Shown: positions 10,301-18,837, counted from the first letter of the stretch. The stretch is DNA of 64,000 nucleotides from Paenibacillus sp. NFR01 (GCF_900111565.1 NZ_FOIK01000004.1:360981-424980), one strand, 5' to 3'. The notes: a model not told the origin generated them from the sequence alone. Program-made: numbers and translations.

Positions 10301-12826
10301 CTTTGGGCTTCCCATCTCATAATCTGCCGCCTCGACGGTTTGCTTACCCGCTGGCAGCCACATATAAGCAAGGCCGTCATCATGGGTAGGTGCAACATAG
10401 TGGTAGATATACGAATCGCTTTCCCCCTTGTTCACTTCCACTTCCGAATGGACTACTGTGGCCTGCGGCGGGTTTGTCGTGACCGTCAGGAGATTCACAT
10501 TAACGCCGCCGGATTTGTTCTTAATGGAGCGTGGGTTGGCAAGAATCTCCGTAAAGATCGGTCCGATATTGCCTGTTGCGATCTGCACATCCTTGGCAAA
10601 AACGGAAGTTCTCGTGGCCGATGCCCCCTGACCGCCGCGTACGTAGATATCCTCCGCACCGTTGGCAATCACTACCGTACCTCCGTTTCCGTTGCCGTTT
10701 GCACGTAAGCCGACGCCTCCCACACCGCTATCTCCTTTACCTCCAAGCGCGGTCACGTCCGATCCATCACCGATCAAAATCGTACCCGCATCGGAAAAGA
10801 GGCCATGCGATCCGTTGATCTGCCCAGCGCCGCCTTTAGCCACTACCTTGGACGATCCGGTGATTTCGATATTCCCGGAAATGCGAACCGCCATCCCGCC
10901 GGATGCATTCGTAACCAATCCGGTTCCTCCGGTTGCCGTTACCTCGGCTTTACCTTTGATCATTAAGGCACCGCTAGGGGAATAGATGCCGTATCCGCCC
11001 GTTATGCCATGCCCTCCGGTAGCTGATACCCGGGCACCGTCCACGACAATATCATTAGTAACAAACACTCCGCCGCCATTAGAGAACCCGCCATTGCCGC
11101 CGGTCGCTGTAAGCGAGGTAGCTTGGCCCGAGACCTGAAGCTGAGCCGTAAATAGCCCGTCGCCGCCAATCTGCGACTCACTGGCCCCGCCGATTAAGGT
11201 CACGTTGCCGCCGCTGATCTCCATGCTGTCATATGCCCGGATCCCCCTGCCGCCTCCGAAGAAATTGCCTCGGTCATAAATGGATTTTGCTTCTCCGCCG
11301 GCGGCAGTCAGTGTTCCGCCTAACATCATCAGCTTTCCGGCTTTTCCTCCCGAATCGTATCCTTCAAGAAAAATACCGGCGCCGCCCTCGTAGGTAACCC
11401 CTGCTCCTGCGCTCAGGGCAGACCGGTCCCCATCCGTCTTTCCGCCAGTCACTGTCACGCTGCCGCTCTCGATGACCAGGTTACCCCAGTCGAGTGCAAT
11501 GCCGTTGCCGCCTGAGGCTCCAACCGAATCGCCCCCGGTTGCATTGACGGTTACACTGCCGCCTATCGTCAGTTGGGCCACGGGATTCGTATTGCCGATC
11601 GTTTTGTCGGATTCCATAAAGATCCCGCTTCCGCTATTGCTGGCGGCATTATCAGCTTTACGTCCATTCGCAGTCAATGTGCCGCTGCCAGTAATGGTAA
11701 GCTGGTGGTTCGAACGGCTGTAAATGCCGCGATAGCCCTCAATCGTATTGCTGCCGGTCACTTCGATCACATAATTTCCCGGAGTGTTGGCTTTGAAGCT
11801 GATCCCGTCGTTGCTATCACCGGCCGGAGCCGTAATATTGAAGTTATCCAGCCTTAACGTGACCGGGTTGTCAACCTGTACATAAACATTACTATAAGAT
11901 TTGCCTGCCTTACCTTTCAAAGTAACCGTTGACCCTTCGGATGCGGTCACATGGATTAGAACCGGTGATAGCGGAGAATCATCCGCCGTAATCTCCAGCA
12001 CGTCACCCGTCACAGCGAGCGTCCGGTCCTGCCAGGCGTATGGCGTGCCGTTGACGGTATAACCAAACACCGGCCCGGCGGCGCGATTCATCGTTACAGC
12101 ATAATATTTCGCCGTCGTGCCGTCGCCAGCCGTTACTTTGATATAAGCCGTCGTCGCGCCTCCCGCCGTGAGCGAAATTGACGAGGAGCCTGTAATCTTC
12201 CCGGTTGCGAAGTCGCTGTATGTGTATAGCTCTACTCTTGCGTCCGCATCGCTTGCCGCGATGTCGGCAAGGCCCAACGAACTGACGGTATTCGCAACGT
12301 TAACAGTCCATGTTACCGGCGTGCCTGCCGTTGTACCGTCTCCCCCTGCGGGATCCGGATCTGTTAGGCCTGCGACGCTCGCTAGACCTGCGTCTGTATC
12401 AGCAGTAACCTCAAAGCTGACAGTAAAACTCTTTGATGTAACGTTTGTACCCGATACCGTCACAGCCGCCGAATAGGTCTTAACGGCAAGCCCTGTGTTT
12501 GGCGCCACAGTGAAGCTGTCGTTTCCTTCTATCGCGATGCTGCTGATATCCGTTTTGGACAGCGTAAACGAACTTGCATCGTTGCCGCTTAGCTCGACCG
12601 TCAACTCACCGGACGCCTCGGCACCCTCATTACTAACGGTAACGCTGTAAGGATCTATGGCAACATAACCTGCGGTCTTTGAGCCGAAATCATGGTTTCC
12701 CGTTACGCTCAATTCAATAGAGCTTGTTGGGTCCGCATGCGCACCGGAAGGAAATGCCGGCCAGGAGCTTAGGGCAAGCATGACAATTAAAAAATAAGAA
12801 ATGAATGTTTTTAATTTACGGTACAA
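7349..12826 (-). CDS. Giant SLH-anchored beta-helix surface protein
   Basis: 1825 residues from a TTG at 12824-12826, chosen because GGAGG lies 9 nt upstream and the product then starts with a clean signal peptide (YRKLKTFISYFLIVMLALSSW..AHA). A longer frame to 13156 lacks these features. Next come an Ig-like segment, a cadherin-like beta-sandwich (about 150-245), a Gly/Asn-rich parallel beta-helix (about 300-800), a second right-handed beta-helix beginning at FTSIQGAIDAATDGD with pectin-lyase-like repeats, and a long beta-rich linker. Three SLH domains fill the last ~185 residues (FADVANHWAKD, FGDVAADAWYAGAV, FTDGGQAAQWSRD) and would bind pyruvylated cell-wall polymer. It may bind or cleave a polysaccharide; no catalytic residues are certain. 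Confidence 0.85.
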   Translation of the reverse strand: MYRKLKTFISYFLIVMLALSSWPAFPSGAHADPTSSIELSVTGNHDFGSKTAGYVAIDPYSVTVSNEGAEASGELTVELSGNDASSFTLSKTDISSIAIEGNDSFTVAPNTGLAVKTYSAAVTVSGTNVTSKSFTVSFEVTADTDAGLASVAGLTDPDPAGGDGTTAGTPVTWTVNVANTVSSLGLADIAASDADARVELYTYSDFATGKITGSSSISLTAGGATTAYIKVTAGDGTTAKYYAVTMNRAAGPVFGYTVNGTPYAWQDRTLAVTGDVLEITADDSPLSPVLIHVTASEGSTVTLKGKAGKSYSNVYVQVDNPVTLRLDNFNITAPAGDSNDGISFKANTPGNYVIEVTGSNTIEGYRGIYSRSNHQLTITGSGTLTANGRKADNAASNSGSGIFMESDKTIGNTNPVAQLTIGGSVTVNATGGDSVGASGGNGIALDWGNLVIESGSVTVTGGKTDGDRSALSAGAGVTYEGGAGIFLEGYDSGGKAGKLMMLGGTLTAAGGEAKSIYDRGNFFGGGRGIRAYDSMEISGGNVTLIGGASESQIGGDGLFTAQLQVSGQATSLTATGGNGGFSNGGGVFVTNDIVVDGARVSATGGHGITGGYGIYSPSGALMIKGKAEVTATGGTGLVTNASGGMAVRISGNIEITGSSKVVAKGGAGQINGSHGLFSDAGTILIGDGSDVTALGGKGDSGVGGVGLRANGNGNGGTVVIANGAEDIYVRGGQGASATRTSVFAKDVQIATGNIGPIFTEILANPRSIKNKSGGVNVNLLTVTTNPPQATVVHSEVEVNKGESDSYIYHYVAPTHDDGLAYMWLPAGKQTVEAADYEMGSPKVNDKDTATAELRRLPPIAHLAHNGVTVDFTSIQGAIDAATDGDTVTINAGTFREQLEITKNITLQGQGIGVTTIESPNAGQLSKAGWKTLKDQWIYAVIRVKAAEEPTPQPFASTAGADNNKKVVIQDLTVDGRKQGYISAHDGIADVYTFNGIAVRDTSALIDHVRVVDVRDTYSDYSGLPVAPLPASYVSQDQPSGANHNESILLEGAAETGQHEVTVQNSQIVRFHKTGILAWGPTLKVDIHDNEIQGHGRTLYSTGNGIQISSTDRSSSGGANGDRRGTTGSVTHNRIYDFGLVIPAPGNEGSYLNLGLYGPTGILLYEAGDGFAVEGNTLTGPGIPAWHNSTTSNDGGYSNDGIGFTSVKDPVIRNNMVSGFGTGIVEGGAVTKATVEGNTLGNNDIDIWTLSGNDLISLTQGAETIAYNQTNNGIDTITGFGAGDRLRVIGFVEGTVNGMIGTPANAIMVTDTNGASVINGYSDAHPVIDFTGGTVTAGDGENVAPRSVEVSVSGGVTTLFMDTENDADAPELTVRLNGIYTPANFKLNGGYIEYAAIPSPELPSGNGSNTAEASVDVLVKAENAGKAVTTESGGVKTTTVTIDPARLQAKLDAEGQGAVVTIPVLSAANAVVGELNGQMVKNMEQRDAVIILQSAKASYRLPAGEINIDAISAKLGGNVPLADIKLQVIISETTADMTQTAAKAALNGDLTLIAPPVDFKVNGSYGAQTVEVSKFNAYVERTIALPDGIDPNRITTGIVVDPDGTVRHVPTKVTVQGGKYYATLNSLTNSTYSVVWHPLSFADVANHWAKDVVNDMGSRLVAHGISETMFNPDADITRAEFAAIIVRGLGLRLGEGANPFGDVAADAWYAGAVQTAASYGLITGFDDGSFRPNVKITREQAMVILAKAMKLTGLAQSAGTLNTTDALSKFTDGGQAAQWSRDSIAQAAQAGLVNGRNGGKLEAKANVTRAEVAVLIQRLLKKSNLI

Positions 12827-13430
12827 TGTCTTCAGCCTCCAATTTAAGTGATAGATTGAACTTGAGACTACTGAAGCTGAGGCGATTGGGCCCGGAAAAA
12901 TGTATTGCCATTCCATTGAAGCAAAAAGTTGTTCTAGATAAATCCCGTTCCCCGTGTTGCGAGCCGCAAATCTCCTCTTTCCCCTTCTTTGCTGAAACGC
13001 AAAGCTTGCTCGGCATAAAGGCATGTCCTTGACTCCATACGCGACCGTAACGATTTGGAAAAGCTGGCATCCATCTGCAGGATGTGACTGTCCGGAGAAT
13101 CTGCTCCTTTCTCTTGAAGATGCGGGCTTGCTGATCCGGATTACGCCGACATACAAACGCTTACATGTAATTTCCTAATCTGGCATCCATAGCTGCTAGA
13201 TTGGGTTAGGACCGACAATCTCCACCCCATTTCAGCAGAATCCGCCATAATCGGCTAGAAAAATATGTCGATCTCTACCAAAAATTATAGATGGCAGACA
13301 TAGAAACCACAAGCATTTGGCATAAAATTACTGGGTAAAAATTCCTAGTTACCGCAAAACAGGTCAAAAGGGGCGATATAGAGCTAAGTTGTATCGCACA
13401 TTGAGGCAGATGAGTTTTCCTTCGCTCAGC
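12827..13430. other. Long upstream region of surface-protein gene, no gene
   Basis: About 600 bp without a supported gene; the frame extending the SLH protein to 13156 looks non-coding. An 11-bp direct repeat CTGGCATCCAT occurs at 13064-13074 and 13180-13190. The minus strand carries TGTAAGCGTTTGTA near 13154-13167, close to a CcpA cre consensus. A long leader RNA is possible, but I could not match it to a known riboswitch. Confidence 0.35.
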
Positions 13431-13473
13431 AAAAAGAAAGCCGCAGTAACCGGTTCATCCGGTTCTGCGGCAC
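13431..13473 (-). terminator. Terminator of sigma/anti-sigma operon
   Basis: CCGCAG-aACCGG pairs with CCGGTta-CTGCGG on the minus strand and is followed by a TTTCTTTTT tract, immediately after the anti-sigma stop at 13482. Confidence 0.8.
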
Positions 13474-13481
13474 TAAGATTT

Positions 13482-14507
13482 TTAACGCAAATTCAGCAGC
13501 GACGCGGCGACCTGCTCCAAATCCGCTTTCGAAAGCGGACTGCCGGGATCATCGTAAATCTGGTAAAACAGATGATTGCTCTCGTCCAGCCAGCCGAGAT
13601 GATTGCTTTTTCCGGATCGGCTATTCGCTGAGGATTTGATATAGTAGGCTTCCGTTCCTTGGATGCTCAGCTTCTCGGCGGTATCCTGTTCACTCTGCAT
13701 CACGCTGGTCAGCGTCACCTCCGGGCCGGATTGGCGGACGGTAATGGTAAGGGTATGCTCACCCTTCGAATATTGCGCAAAAGTAAAGTCGGCTTGAGAC
13801 CAGTCCAGCTTGCGGATGAACAGCTTTTGGCTGTCTGCCGCCTTGTCGGCCTGCTGGATCAGCCCCTTCGCGATTGCCCGGTATTCCGGATCTTTTAGGC
13901 CGTCCGGGTACGATTGCTTGGGATAGACATAACCATAGGCAAACGTGTACCCGCCGGGAATAGCAGAAGGAGCCGACAGCTCCGGCGCATCCGTCCGCGC
14001 GATTTCCGCCTGCAAGCCGGTGAAGCTGTTGAACCTGGCCTCTTGATAGGCAAACTTGACGGGATTCACTTCATCAGCCTGATTGATGATCTCATCCTTG
14101 ACGTAATAGGCAGCGAATTCGCCCGGCTGCAGCGAGTTTTTTACTTCCTGATTGTACTGGTTCCATAATTGCGTATACGTTGCTGATGCTTCCGATGCTG
14201 CCGGTGCCTGCACCGTATTTACGACAACTTTCCCGTTGCCGCCCCTCAGCTCCAGAAACTGTGAAGCGGCATAGCCGGTCACCGAAAGCCCCAGCACGCA
14301 GGCCGCCGCCATCGCAGGTACGGCAATGCTTTTTCGCATGCGCAGTTTGCCAGCCGCTTTAGTGTCCCCCGTCCGACTGGATTCGCCGCTGATTTGCGCC
14401 ATGACCTTATCCGTAAGATCAAAAGCTTGCACCTTAGCCGCTTCCCCCGGCAGCAGATCCATCTGCTTCAGGCTTTGCTCTTGATCCATGAGCTGTAAGT
14501 TAGACAT
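13482..14507 (-). CDS. Membrane-anchored anti-sigma factor-like protein
   Basis: 341 residues. A cytosolic N-terminus of about 58 residues precedes one transmembrane helix (about 60-80, IAVPAMAAACVLGLSVTGYA); the remaining ~260 residues are extracellular. The C-terminal part (YYIKSSAN ... HLGWLDESNHLFYQIYDD) resembles the DUF4367/DUF4179 domains found in anti-sigma factors of Bacillota. Its start overlaps the end of the ECF sigma gene by 40 bp and has its own AAAGGAGG site, the standard arrangement for a sigma factor and its inhibitor. It probably holds the sigma factor at the membrane until an envelope signal is sensed. No zinc-binding HxxxCxxC motif is evident. Confidence 0.7.
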   Translation of the reverse strand: MSNLQLMDQEQSLKQMDLLPGEAAKVQAFDLTDKVMAQISGESSRTGDTKAAGKLRMRKSIAVPAMAAACVLGLSVTGYAASQFLELRGGNGKVVVNTVQAPAASEASATYTQLWNQYNQEVKNSLQPGEFAAYYVKDEIINQADEVNPVKFAYQEARFNSFTGLQAEIARTDAPELSAPSAIPGGYTFAYGYVYPKQSYPDGLKDPEYRAIAKGLIQQADKAADSQKLFIRKLDWSQADFTFAQYSKGEHTLTITVRQSGPEVTLTSVMQSEQDTAEKLSIQGTEAYYIKSSANSRSGKSNHLGWLDESNHLFYQIYDDPGSPLSKADLEQVAASLLNLR

Positions 14508-15055
14508 GAGTCTTCCTCCTTTGCGTTCTGCATGATTTGCTTCAGTTTGGTTAACGTGCGGCTGTATCTCTTTTTGGCCGCCTCCGTGCTTTTGCCGATA
14601 ATCTGGGCGATTTCGCTGAACGGCTTTTCTTCAAAAACGCGCAGCACGAGCAGGTTCCGCTCCTCGGCCGACAGCTTCAGCAACGCCCGGCTCAGCGGTT
14701 CGCTGAACAATCCGCGTTCTACCACCTGTGCTGCACTGTTCGTACTGAGGACTTCACTGGACAAATTCCGGCTTAATGAACGCTGCAGCTTGCGCCGCCG
14801 CAGAACATTGAGGCAGTGGTTGTAGGCCAGCTTATAGAGCCATGAAGAGAAGTTCACACTTGGCTTATACATACGAATTTTCTCAAAAGCGTTCACGAGA
14901 ATGTCCTGCACGGCATCCTCCGCTTCCTGCTCGTTTCCGAGCATCCGCCAGCAGTAGACCAGGATCTGGCGCTGATAGGCCTGTACGATATAAGCATAAT
15001 CGCCGGTTTCACCGGCCTGCACGCGGCGGATGCGGTATTCGATCTCCTCATTCAA
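14468..15055 (-). CDS. ECF RNA polymerase sigma factor
   Basis: 195 residues from a TTG at 15055, about 10 nt after AAAGGAGG; the ATG at 15064 abuts the ribosome site, and a longer TTG frame to 15085 overlaps it. Region 2 covers about 15-80 (QRQILVYCWRMLGNEQEAEDAVQDI, with the DAVQD core-binding motif and SSWLYKLAYNHCLN) and region 4 about 125-180 (LSAEERNLLVLRVFEEKPFSEIA, a helix-turn-helix). There is no region 1 or 3, as in ECF factors. The following gene overlaps it and encodes its probable membrane inhibitor. A TGAAAC-type promoter upstream suggests autoregulation. Confidence 0.88.
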   Translation of the reverse strand: MNEEIEYRIRRVQAGETGDYAYIVQAYQRQILVYCWRMLGNEQEAEDAVQDILVNAFEKIRMYKPSVNFSSWLYKLAYNHCLNVLRRRKLQRSLSRNLSSEVLSTNSAAQVVERGLFSEPLSRALLKLSAEERNLLVLRVFEEKPFSEIAQIIGKSTEAAKKRYSRTLTKLKQIMQNAKEEDSCLTYSSWIKSKA

Positions 15056-15115
15056 TCGACCCATCCCTCCTTTGCTTTGTTTCAAATTTCATCTATATAA
15101 CAATCCGGCAGCAGC

Positions 15116-15144
15116 AAACGGGACATTTGCGGCCGAATGTTTCA
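15116..15144 (-). promoter_or_regulatory. Candidate autoregulated ECF promoter
   Basis: On the minus strand TGAAAC (15144-15139) is followed after 18 nt by CGTTT (or 17 nt by CCGTTT), 60 nt before the sigma gene. TGAAAC with CGTH about 16-17 nt away is the general ECF promoter type; the spacing is slightly long. Confidence 0.35.
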
Positions 15145-15234
15145 GGCGATGCGATAATCAAGTACCAGTGTAAAAGAGACAAGGCTCGGAGTCCATGCGT
15201 CCATGGATCGGATGGTGCGGATACTGCCAGTGTG

Positions 15235-15285
15235 AGAAAAAAGAAGGCTGTCCCCCGCAACCCGCTTCGGTTGTTTGGGACAGCC
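15235..15285 (-). terminator. Terminator of YwmB-like gene
   Basis: On the minus strand GGCTGTCCC pairs with GGGGACAGCC, with an inner AACC/GGTT stem, followed by TTCTTTTTT. Confidence 0.85.
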
Positions 15286-15321
15286 CTGTATGCAGGAGTC
15301 CTGCCGCGCCTGGCAGACTCT

Positions 15322-16110
15322 TTAATATTCGATCGTAATCAGCGGCAGGCCGATCGTCACCCGGTTGACCCCGGTTTCGCTGCTGCGGTGCACCGCCGCT
15401 TGCAGGGCGAGGGCATGCCCGCCGCTGGCTACCGTGCGCTTCATATCCGGCACGCTGTAAGAACGGCTTGCCGTGGTGTCGTCCCCGTAAGCCTCTTCGG
15501 CTTTCGGGGCGTTGAAGACGCGGGCGAGCTGCGCTTCGACCGCATCCATCGCTGCGGCGGGCACATCCTGCGTCGCAGCCGTTCCCTGCAGCGCGGCGTT
15601 CCACTCCGCGTTGATGCCTGCGGCCTGCAGCGTTTCACCTGTGGCTTCCGCTGCAGCCTCAAATCCGCCGCCCCGCTGCCAGTCTGCCGTCTCGTGCGTC
15701 ACAATCACGTAGCTCGCTCCGTTGCCGAGCTCGCTCCAAAACATCGACACCTTGCCGCCGGCGCCTGCTGCGGCAACCGCGCGGTAGGCGGTGTGGCCGT
15801 CTTCGGCCCCCGCCTCCACTTTGCCGAGGCCGAGGCGCTGCGCGAGCGCCTCGGCTGCCTGCCGGGCGGCTTCGCCTTGCCCGGCATAGGTCCCTTGCCA
15901 CTTCAGCACCAGCCGAAGTGGCGTCCCCGGCTGCGTTGCGGCTTCGCCCGCCGCAACGAGCTGCGCCAGCGGCGTGCGGAGCGCCGCCGGTTTCTGCGCC
16001 GGTTCGGCGTGGGCGCCGCCGAACCCGGCGAGCAGCAATGCTGCTACGCACAGTCCCGCCACCGCCATCATCCATTTGGCTTGTCCTTTGTTTCCGCTCC
16101 GCAGCTTCAT
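15322..16110 (-). CDS. YwmB-family secreted protein
   Basis: 262 residues with an N-terminal signal sequence (hydrophobic MMAVAGLCVAALLLAGFGG ending in AHA at about 36). The body is Ala-rich; the end PLITIEY and the preceding VNRVTIG strand match the C-terminus I associate with YwmB-type proteins, which adopt a TATA-binding-protein-like fold and sit outside the membrane. Function unknown. In Bacillus ywmB is near the atp/murA region; those genes are not in this window. A weak GAGAGGG site lies 12 nt before the ATG. It is single, with its own terminator. The very high GC (Ala/Gly codons) differs from its neighbours. Confidence 0.6.
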   Translation of the reverse strand: MKLRSGNKGQAKWMMAVAGLCVAALLLAGFGGAHAEPAQKPAALRTPLAQLVAAGEAATQPGTPLRLVLKWQGTYAGQGEAARQAAEALAQRLGLGKVEAGAEDGHTAYRAVAAAGAGGKVSMFWSELGNGASYVIVTHETADWQRGGGFEAAAEATGETLQAAGINAEWNAALQGTAATQDVPAAAMDAVEAQLARVFNAPKAEEAYGDDTTASRSYSVPDMKRTVASGGHALALQAAVHRSSETGVNRVTIGLPLITIEY

Positions 16111-16480
16111 TGTTCCATCGCCCTCTCATCCGAATCTAGCAATCTACTAGAAGGATAGCCGGGAGAGGGCTACTTTATACGTGGCTGTGACGGAAAGAGA
16201 GAGTGTGGTTTCACAAAAACTCCTGGTGACTGATTACTGGTCACTGGTCCAGCTGAGATGCAATCTCATCTGGATACCGGACATTCGGTGCATTGGGCTG
16301 ATGGTGAATAACTTGCGGTGAGAGGCGAGAGAGGAGATGTGGGTCCCCGTGGCATCGAGTACCCCAAACCTAGCATGAGTGCAATTCAACAGTAACTCGC
16401 TCTACATTCGGATTGGGCCGTTGTGGCAGCGGATGCTCCAAACTCAGAGATCCAAGCTGGCAGTAACTGCTTCGCGCTCC

Positions 16481-16667
16481 AGCTAGCGGACCTGAGAGCC
16501 GCTATTTACGGGAAATAGCCTCATTTCCCAGGCTAACGGACACCAGCGCCGCTATTTCCTCCATTTTGCTTGACTACGCAGCTTTTTGGAGTCAATAACG
16601 GCGCTCAGGTCCGTTAGATTACAAATCGGCGCGTTTTTCAGCAAATAAGGTCGCTCAGGTCCGCAAG
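16481..16667. repeat. 187-bp intergenic repeat, copy A
   Basis: This block is 184/187 identical to 16776-16962. It is built from smaller units: GCTAACGGACCTGAGCGCCG-type motifs facing their complements (CGGCGCTCAGGTCCGTTA), so it can fold on itself. Each unit carries GCCGCTATTT next to the palindromic arm. Confidence 0.9.
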
Positions 16668-16775
16668 CGACTGAACAGACGAACAATGAGGAGCAGCAGC
16701 AAAGAGATTGTCTTGTTGTATAACCGATCGTCCCCTCATCTGCCTCATCACGCCCAACGAGCACGCTCCACACTC

Positions 16776-16962
16776 AGCTAACGGACCTGAGCGCCGCTAT
16801 TTACGGGAAATAGCCTCATTTCCCAAGCTAACGGACACCAGCGCCGCTATTTCCTCCATTTTGCTTGACTACGCAGCTTTTTGGAGTCAATAACGGCGCT
16901 CAGGTCCGTTAGATTACAAATCGGCGCGTTTTTCAGCAAATAAGGTCGCTCAGGTCCGCAAG
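16776..16962. repeat. 187-bp intergenic repeat, copy B
   Basis: Direct repeat of 16481-16667 with three substitutions, separated by 108 bp of unrelated sequence. The high identity points to recent duplication or ongoing gene conversion. Confidence 0.9.
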
Positions 16963-17088
16963 AGAAGCACAAAGGAGGCAAGCCCGAAAAATCGCGACCA
17001 GCGCCGTTACTTGCAGAGAGCGGCATGCTCACTAAGATTTCTCCTCCCAGCCGGCCTTCGTCCGCCCACAAACAAAAAAACGGCCCGG

Positions 17089-17742
17089 CTACTCCGCCAG
17101 TCCGTTTTTGTATGCGTAGATCGCTGCTTGCGTCCGATCCTCGACGCCCAGCTTGGCGAGAATGTTGGTGACGTGGAACTTCACCGTTTTGATGCCGATG
17201 ATGAGCTGGTCGGCGATATCCTGGTTGGATTTGCCCTGGGCCAGCAGCCGCAGCACCTCCATCTCCCGGTCGGTCAGTTCCTTGTAGGCCGGGGCTTCCG
17301 TCTTGGCGTTGCTGCGGAAACGGTTCATCATTTTGGAGGCGACCTGCGACTCCAGCACCGATTGCCCACGGGCTGCGGCGCGGATCGCATCCGCGACTTC
17401 GCTGGCCCGCGACGTTTTGAGCAGGTAGCTGAACGCGCCGGCCTCGATGACCGGGTACATTTTTTCATCGTCCAAAAAGCTTGTCAGCACAATGACCTTG
17501 CAGTCCGGGTACAGCTTCATCAGCTGGCGGGTCGTCTCGATCCCGTCCATGCCCTCCATCACCAGATCCATCAGCACGACGTCGGGATTGTACTCTTTGG
17601 CCAGCCGGATGCCTTCTTCGCCGCTGCCCGCTTCGCCCACCACTTCGATGCCGTCTTCCGTGCCGAGCACGGCCGCAAGGCCGATCCGCACCATCTCGTG
17701 GTCGTCGACCAGCAGCACTTTAATCGGTGTTTCCATCTCCAT
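17089..17742 (-). CDS. liaR: LiaR-type response regulator (NarL family)
   Basis: 217 residues: receiver domain 1-125 with acidic pair DD13-14, phospho-acceptor D59 (VVLMDLVM), LTSF and LLKT switch residues, then a LuxR/GerE helix-turn-helix at about 150-215 (LTDREMEVLRLLAQGKSNQDIADQL). GGAGG lies 11 nt before the ATG. The start overlaps the end of the kinase gene, and liaF precedes that, giving the conserved liaF-liaS-liaR order. The regulator should bind upstream of the liaI-like gene at 21909 and activate the whole operon on cell-envelope damage (lipid II-binding antibiotics in Bacillus). Confidence 0.88.
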   Translation of the reverse strand: MEMETPIKVLLVDDHEMVRIGLAAVLGTEDGIEVVGEAGSGEEGIRLAKEYNPDVVLMDLVMEGMDGIETTRQLMKLYPDCKVIVLTSFLDDEKMYPVIEAGAFSYLLKTSRASEVADAIRAAARGQSVLESQVASKMMNRFRSNAKTEAPAYKELTDREMEVLRLLAQGKSNQDIADQLIIGIKTVKFHVTNILAKLGVEDRTQAAIYAYKNGLAE

Positions 17743-18793
17743 GGCTTGTTTTGCCTCCTTGTTCGTTGACTAACGGAACGGTAATTTCAATCCGCATGCC
17801 TTTGCCGGGCGCGGTGATAAAAAGAATCGAACCGCCGATTTCGGTAATCCGCTCCTGCATGTTGGAGAGCCCGTACGAGGTCTGCTTGCTCTCGTCCATT
17901 TCGAAGCCGACCCCGTCGTCGCGCAGCGTCAGCCGCACGGTATCGCCTCGGCGATGCAGCCGGATCTCCATCCGCTCTGCCTTCGCATGGCGCAAGGTGT
18001 TCGAAATCGCTTCCTGTACGATCCGGAACAAATGGTTCTCCACGCCTTTAAGCAGCTGTACGCCGGGGTCCATTTCGAACACGATGTCCAGCGGAACCTT
18101 GATCTCCAGTTCCTTGATCAGCTCGCGAAGCCCCTGCTCCAACCCCTTGCCTTCCAGGTACACAGGCCGCAAATGCAGCAGCAGCGCCCGCATCTCGGAC
18201 TGGGCGACGGCAGCCATTTCTTCGATCAGCGCGATCTGCCGCTGTGCCTTGTCAAAATCCTTCTCCAGCGTCCGCCCCACCGCTGTCGCCGTCATCGAGA
18301 TGGCGAACAGCTGCTGGGAGACGGCGTCATGCAGCTCGCGGGCGAGCCGCTGCCGCTCCTCCATAATCGCCGAGCCGCGCGCCTGCTCGGCCAGTTTGGC
18401 GTTGTTGGTGGACAAACGCTGCAGCGTGTTCACCTGGTTCTCCCAGCGGCCGCCGAGCCTGCCGAGCTGTTCGCCGAGGCGGCCGAGCTCATCGCCGCCG
18501 AGCTCCGGCATCGGCGGGGTCAGGTTGCCTTTTTCCCAGGCAACAAGCGTCGTCCGCAGCGTCTCAAGCCGCCGCTTAACGCGAAAGCTCTGATAGAACC
18601 CGAAGCCGAGTCCCAGCGCTGCAGGCAGCAGGACCAGCGTCGCCGCGGCGGTCAGCCCGACGCTCCAGCTGTCGAAGGGCTGCAAATATCCGTATGTATA
18701 CATAATATAAGCGATGGCCAGCAGCAGGACGAGGGAAAAAATCGCTCCCTCGCCCATGCTGCGGGACACCATGTTGCTGTTCTTTTTCTCCAT
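17720..18793 (-). CDS. liaS: LiaS-type sensor histidine kinase
   Basis: 357 residues from the ATG at 18793, which follows GGAAGGGGG; the frame can extend to 18835. Two membrane helices lie at about 15-35 and 45-67 with a very short extracellular loop, the intramembrane-sensing type. A HAMP-like linker, a HisKA_3 domain with the phospho-acceptor in ARELHDAVSQQLF (H155), and a C-terminal HATPase with the DDGVGF motif follow. Overlaps liaR by 23 bp. The absence of a sensory domain fits control by the membrane protein LiaF encoded just upstream. Confidence 0.88.
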   Translation of the reverse strand: MEKKNSNMVSRSMGEGAIFSLVLLLAIAYIMYTYGYLQPFDSWSVGLTAAATLVLLPAALGLGFGFYQSFRVKRRLETLRTTLVAWEKGNLTPPMPELGGDELGRLGEQLGRLGGRWENQVNTLQRLSTNNAKLAEQARGSAIMEERQRLARELHDAVSQQLFAISMTATAVGRTLEKDFDKAQRQIALIEEMAAVAQSEMRALLLHLRPVYLEGKGLEQGLRELIKELEIKVPLDIVFEMDPGVQLLKGVENHLFRIVQEAISNTLRHAKAERMEIRLHRRGDTVRLTLRDDGVGFEMDESKQTSYGLSNMQERITEIGGSILFITAPGKGMRIEITVPLVNEQGGKTSHGDGNTD

Positions 18794-18837
18794 GCCGAAG
18801 GAGCCCCCTTCCGGTTCAAAATGTACCGCCAGCATGC

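Larger units (their letters stand above)
16141..17088. other. Gene-free region with duplicated repeat block
   Basis: About 950 bp. Short open frames here are products of the repeats (two share an identical C-terminus because they read through the two repeat copies) and have no ribosome sites. The left part has ACTGGT-rich short repeats near 16225-16250; the right part holds the 187-bp duplication and fragments of the same unit (for example AGCGCCGTTA near 17000). Confidence 0.7.

Noticed and set aside
12827..13156. N-terminal extension of the SLH protein to 13156
   Set aside because: No ribosome site or signal peptide at that end; the TTG at 12826 has both.
12841..13200. Cyclic-di-GMP riboswitch in the surface-protein leader
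   Set aside because: Short matches only; the GNRA tetraloop/receptor and conserved core could not be assembled.
16552..17071. Two short minus-strand frames (16552-16773 and 16847-17071) with an identical C-terminus
   Set aside because: The shared part is the 187-bp DNA repeat; no ribosome sites, no independent coding signal.
16141..17088. Insertion sequence
   Set aside because: No transposase frame, terminal inverted repeats or target duplications were found.
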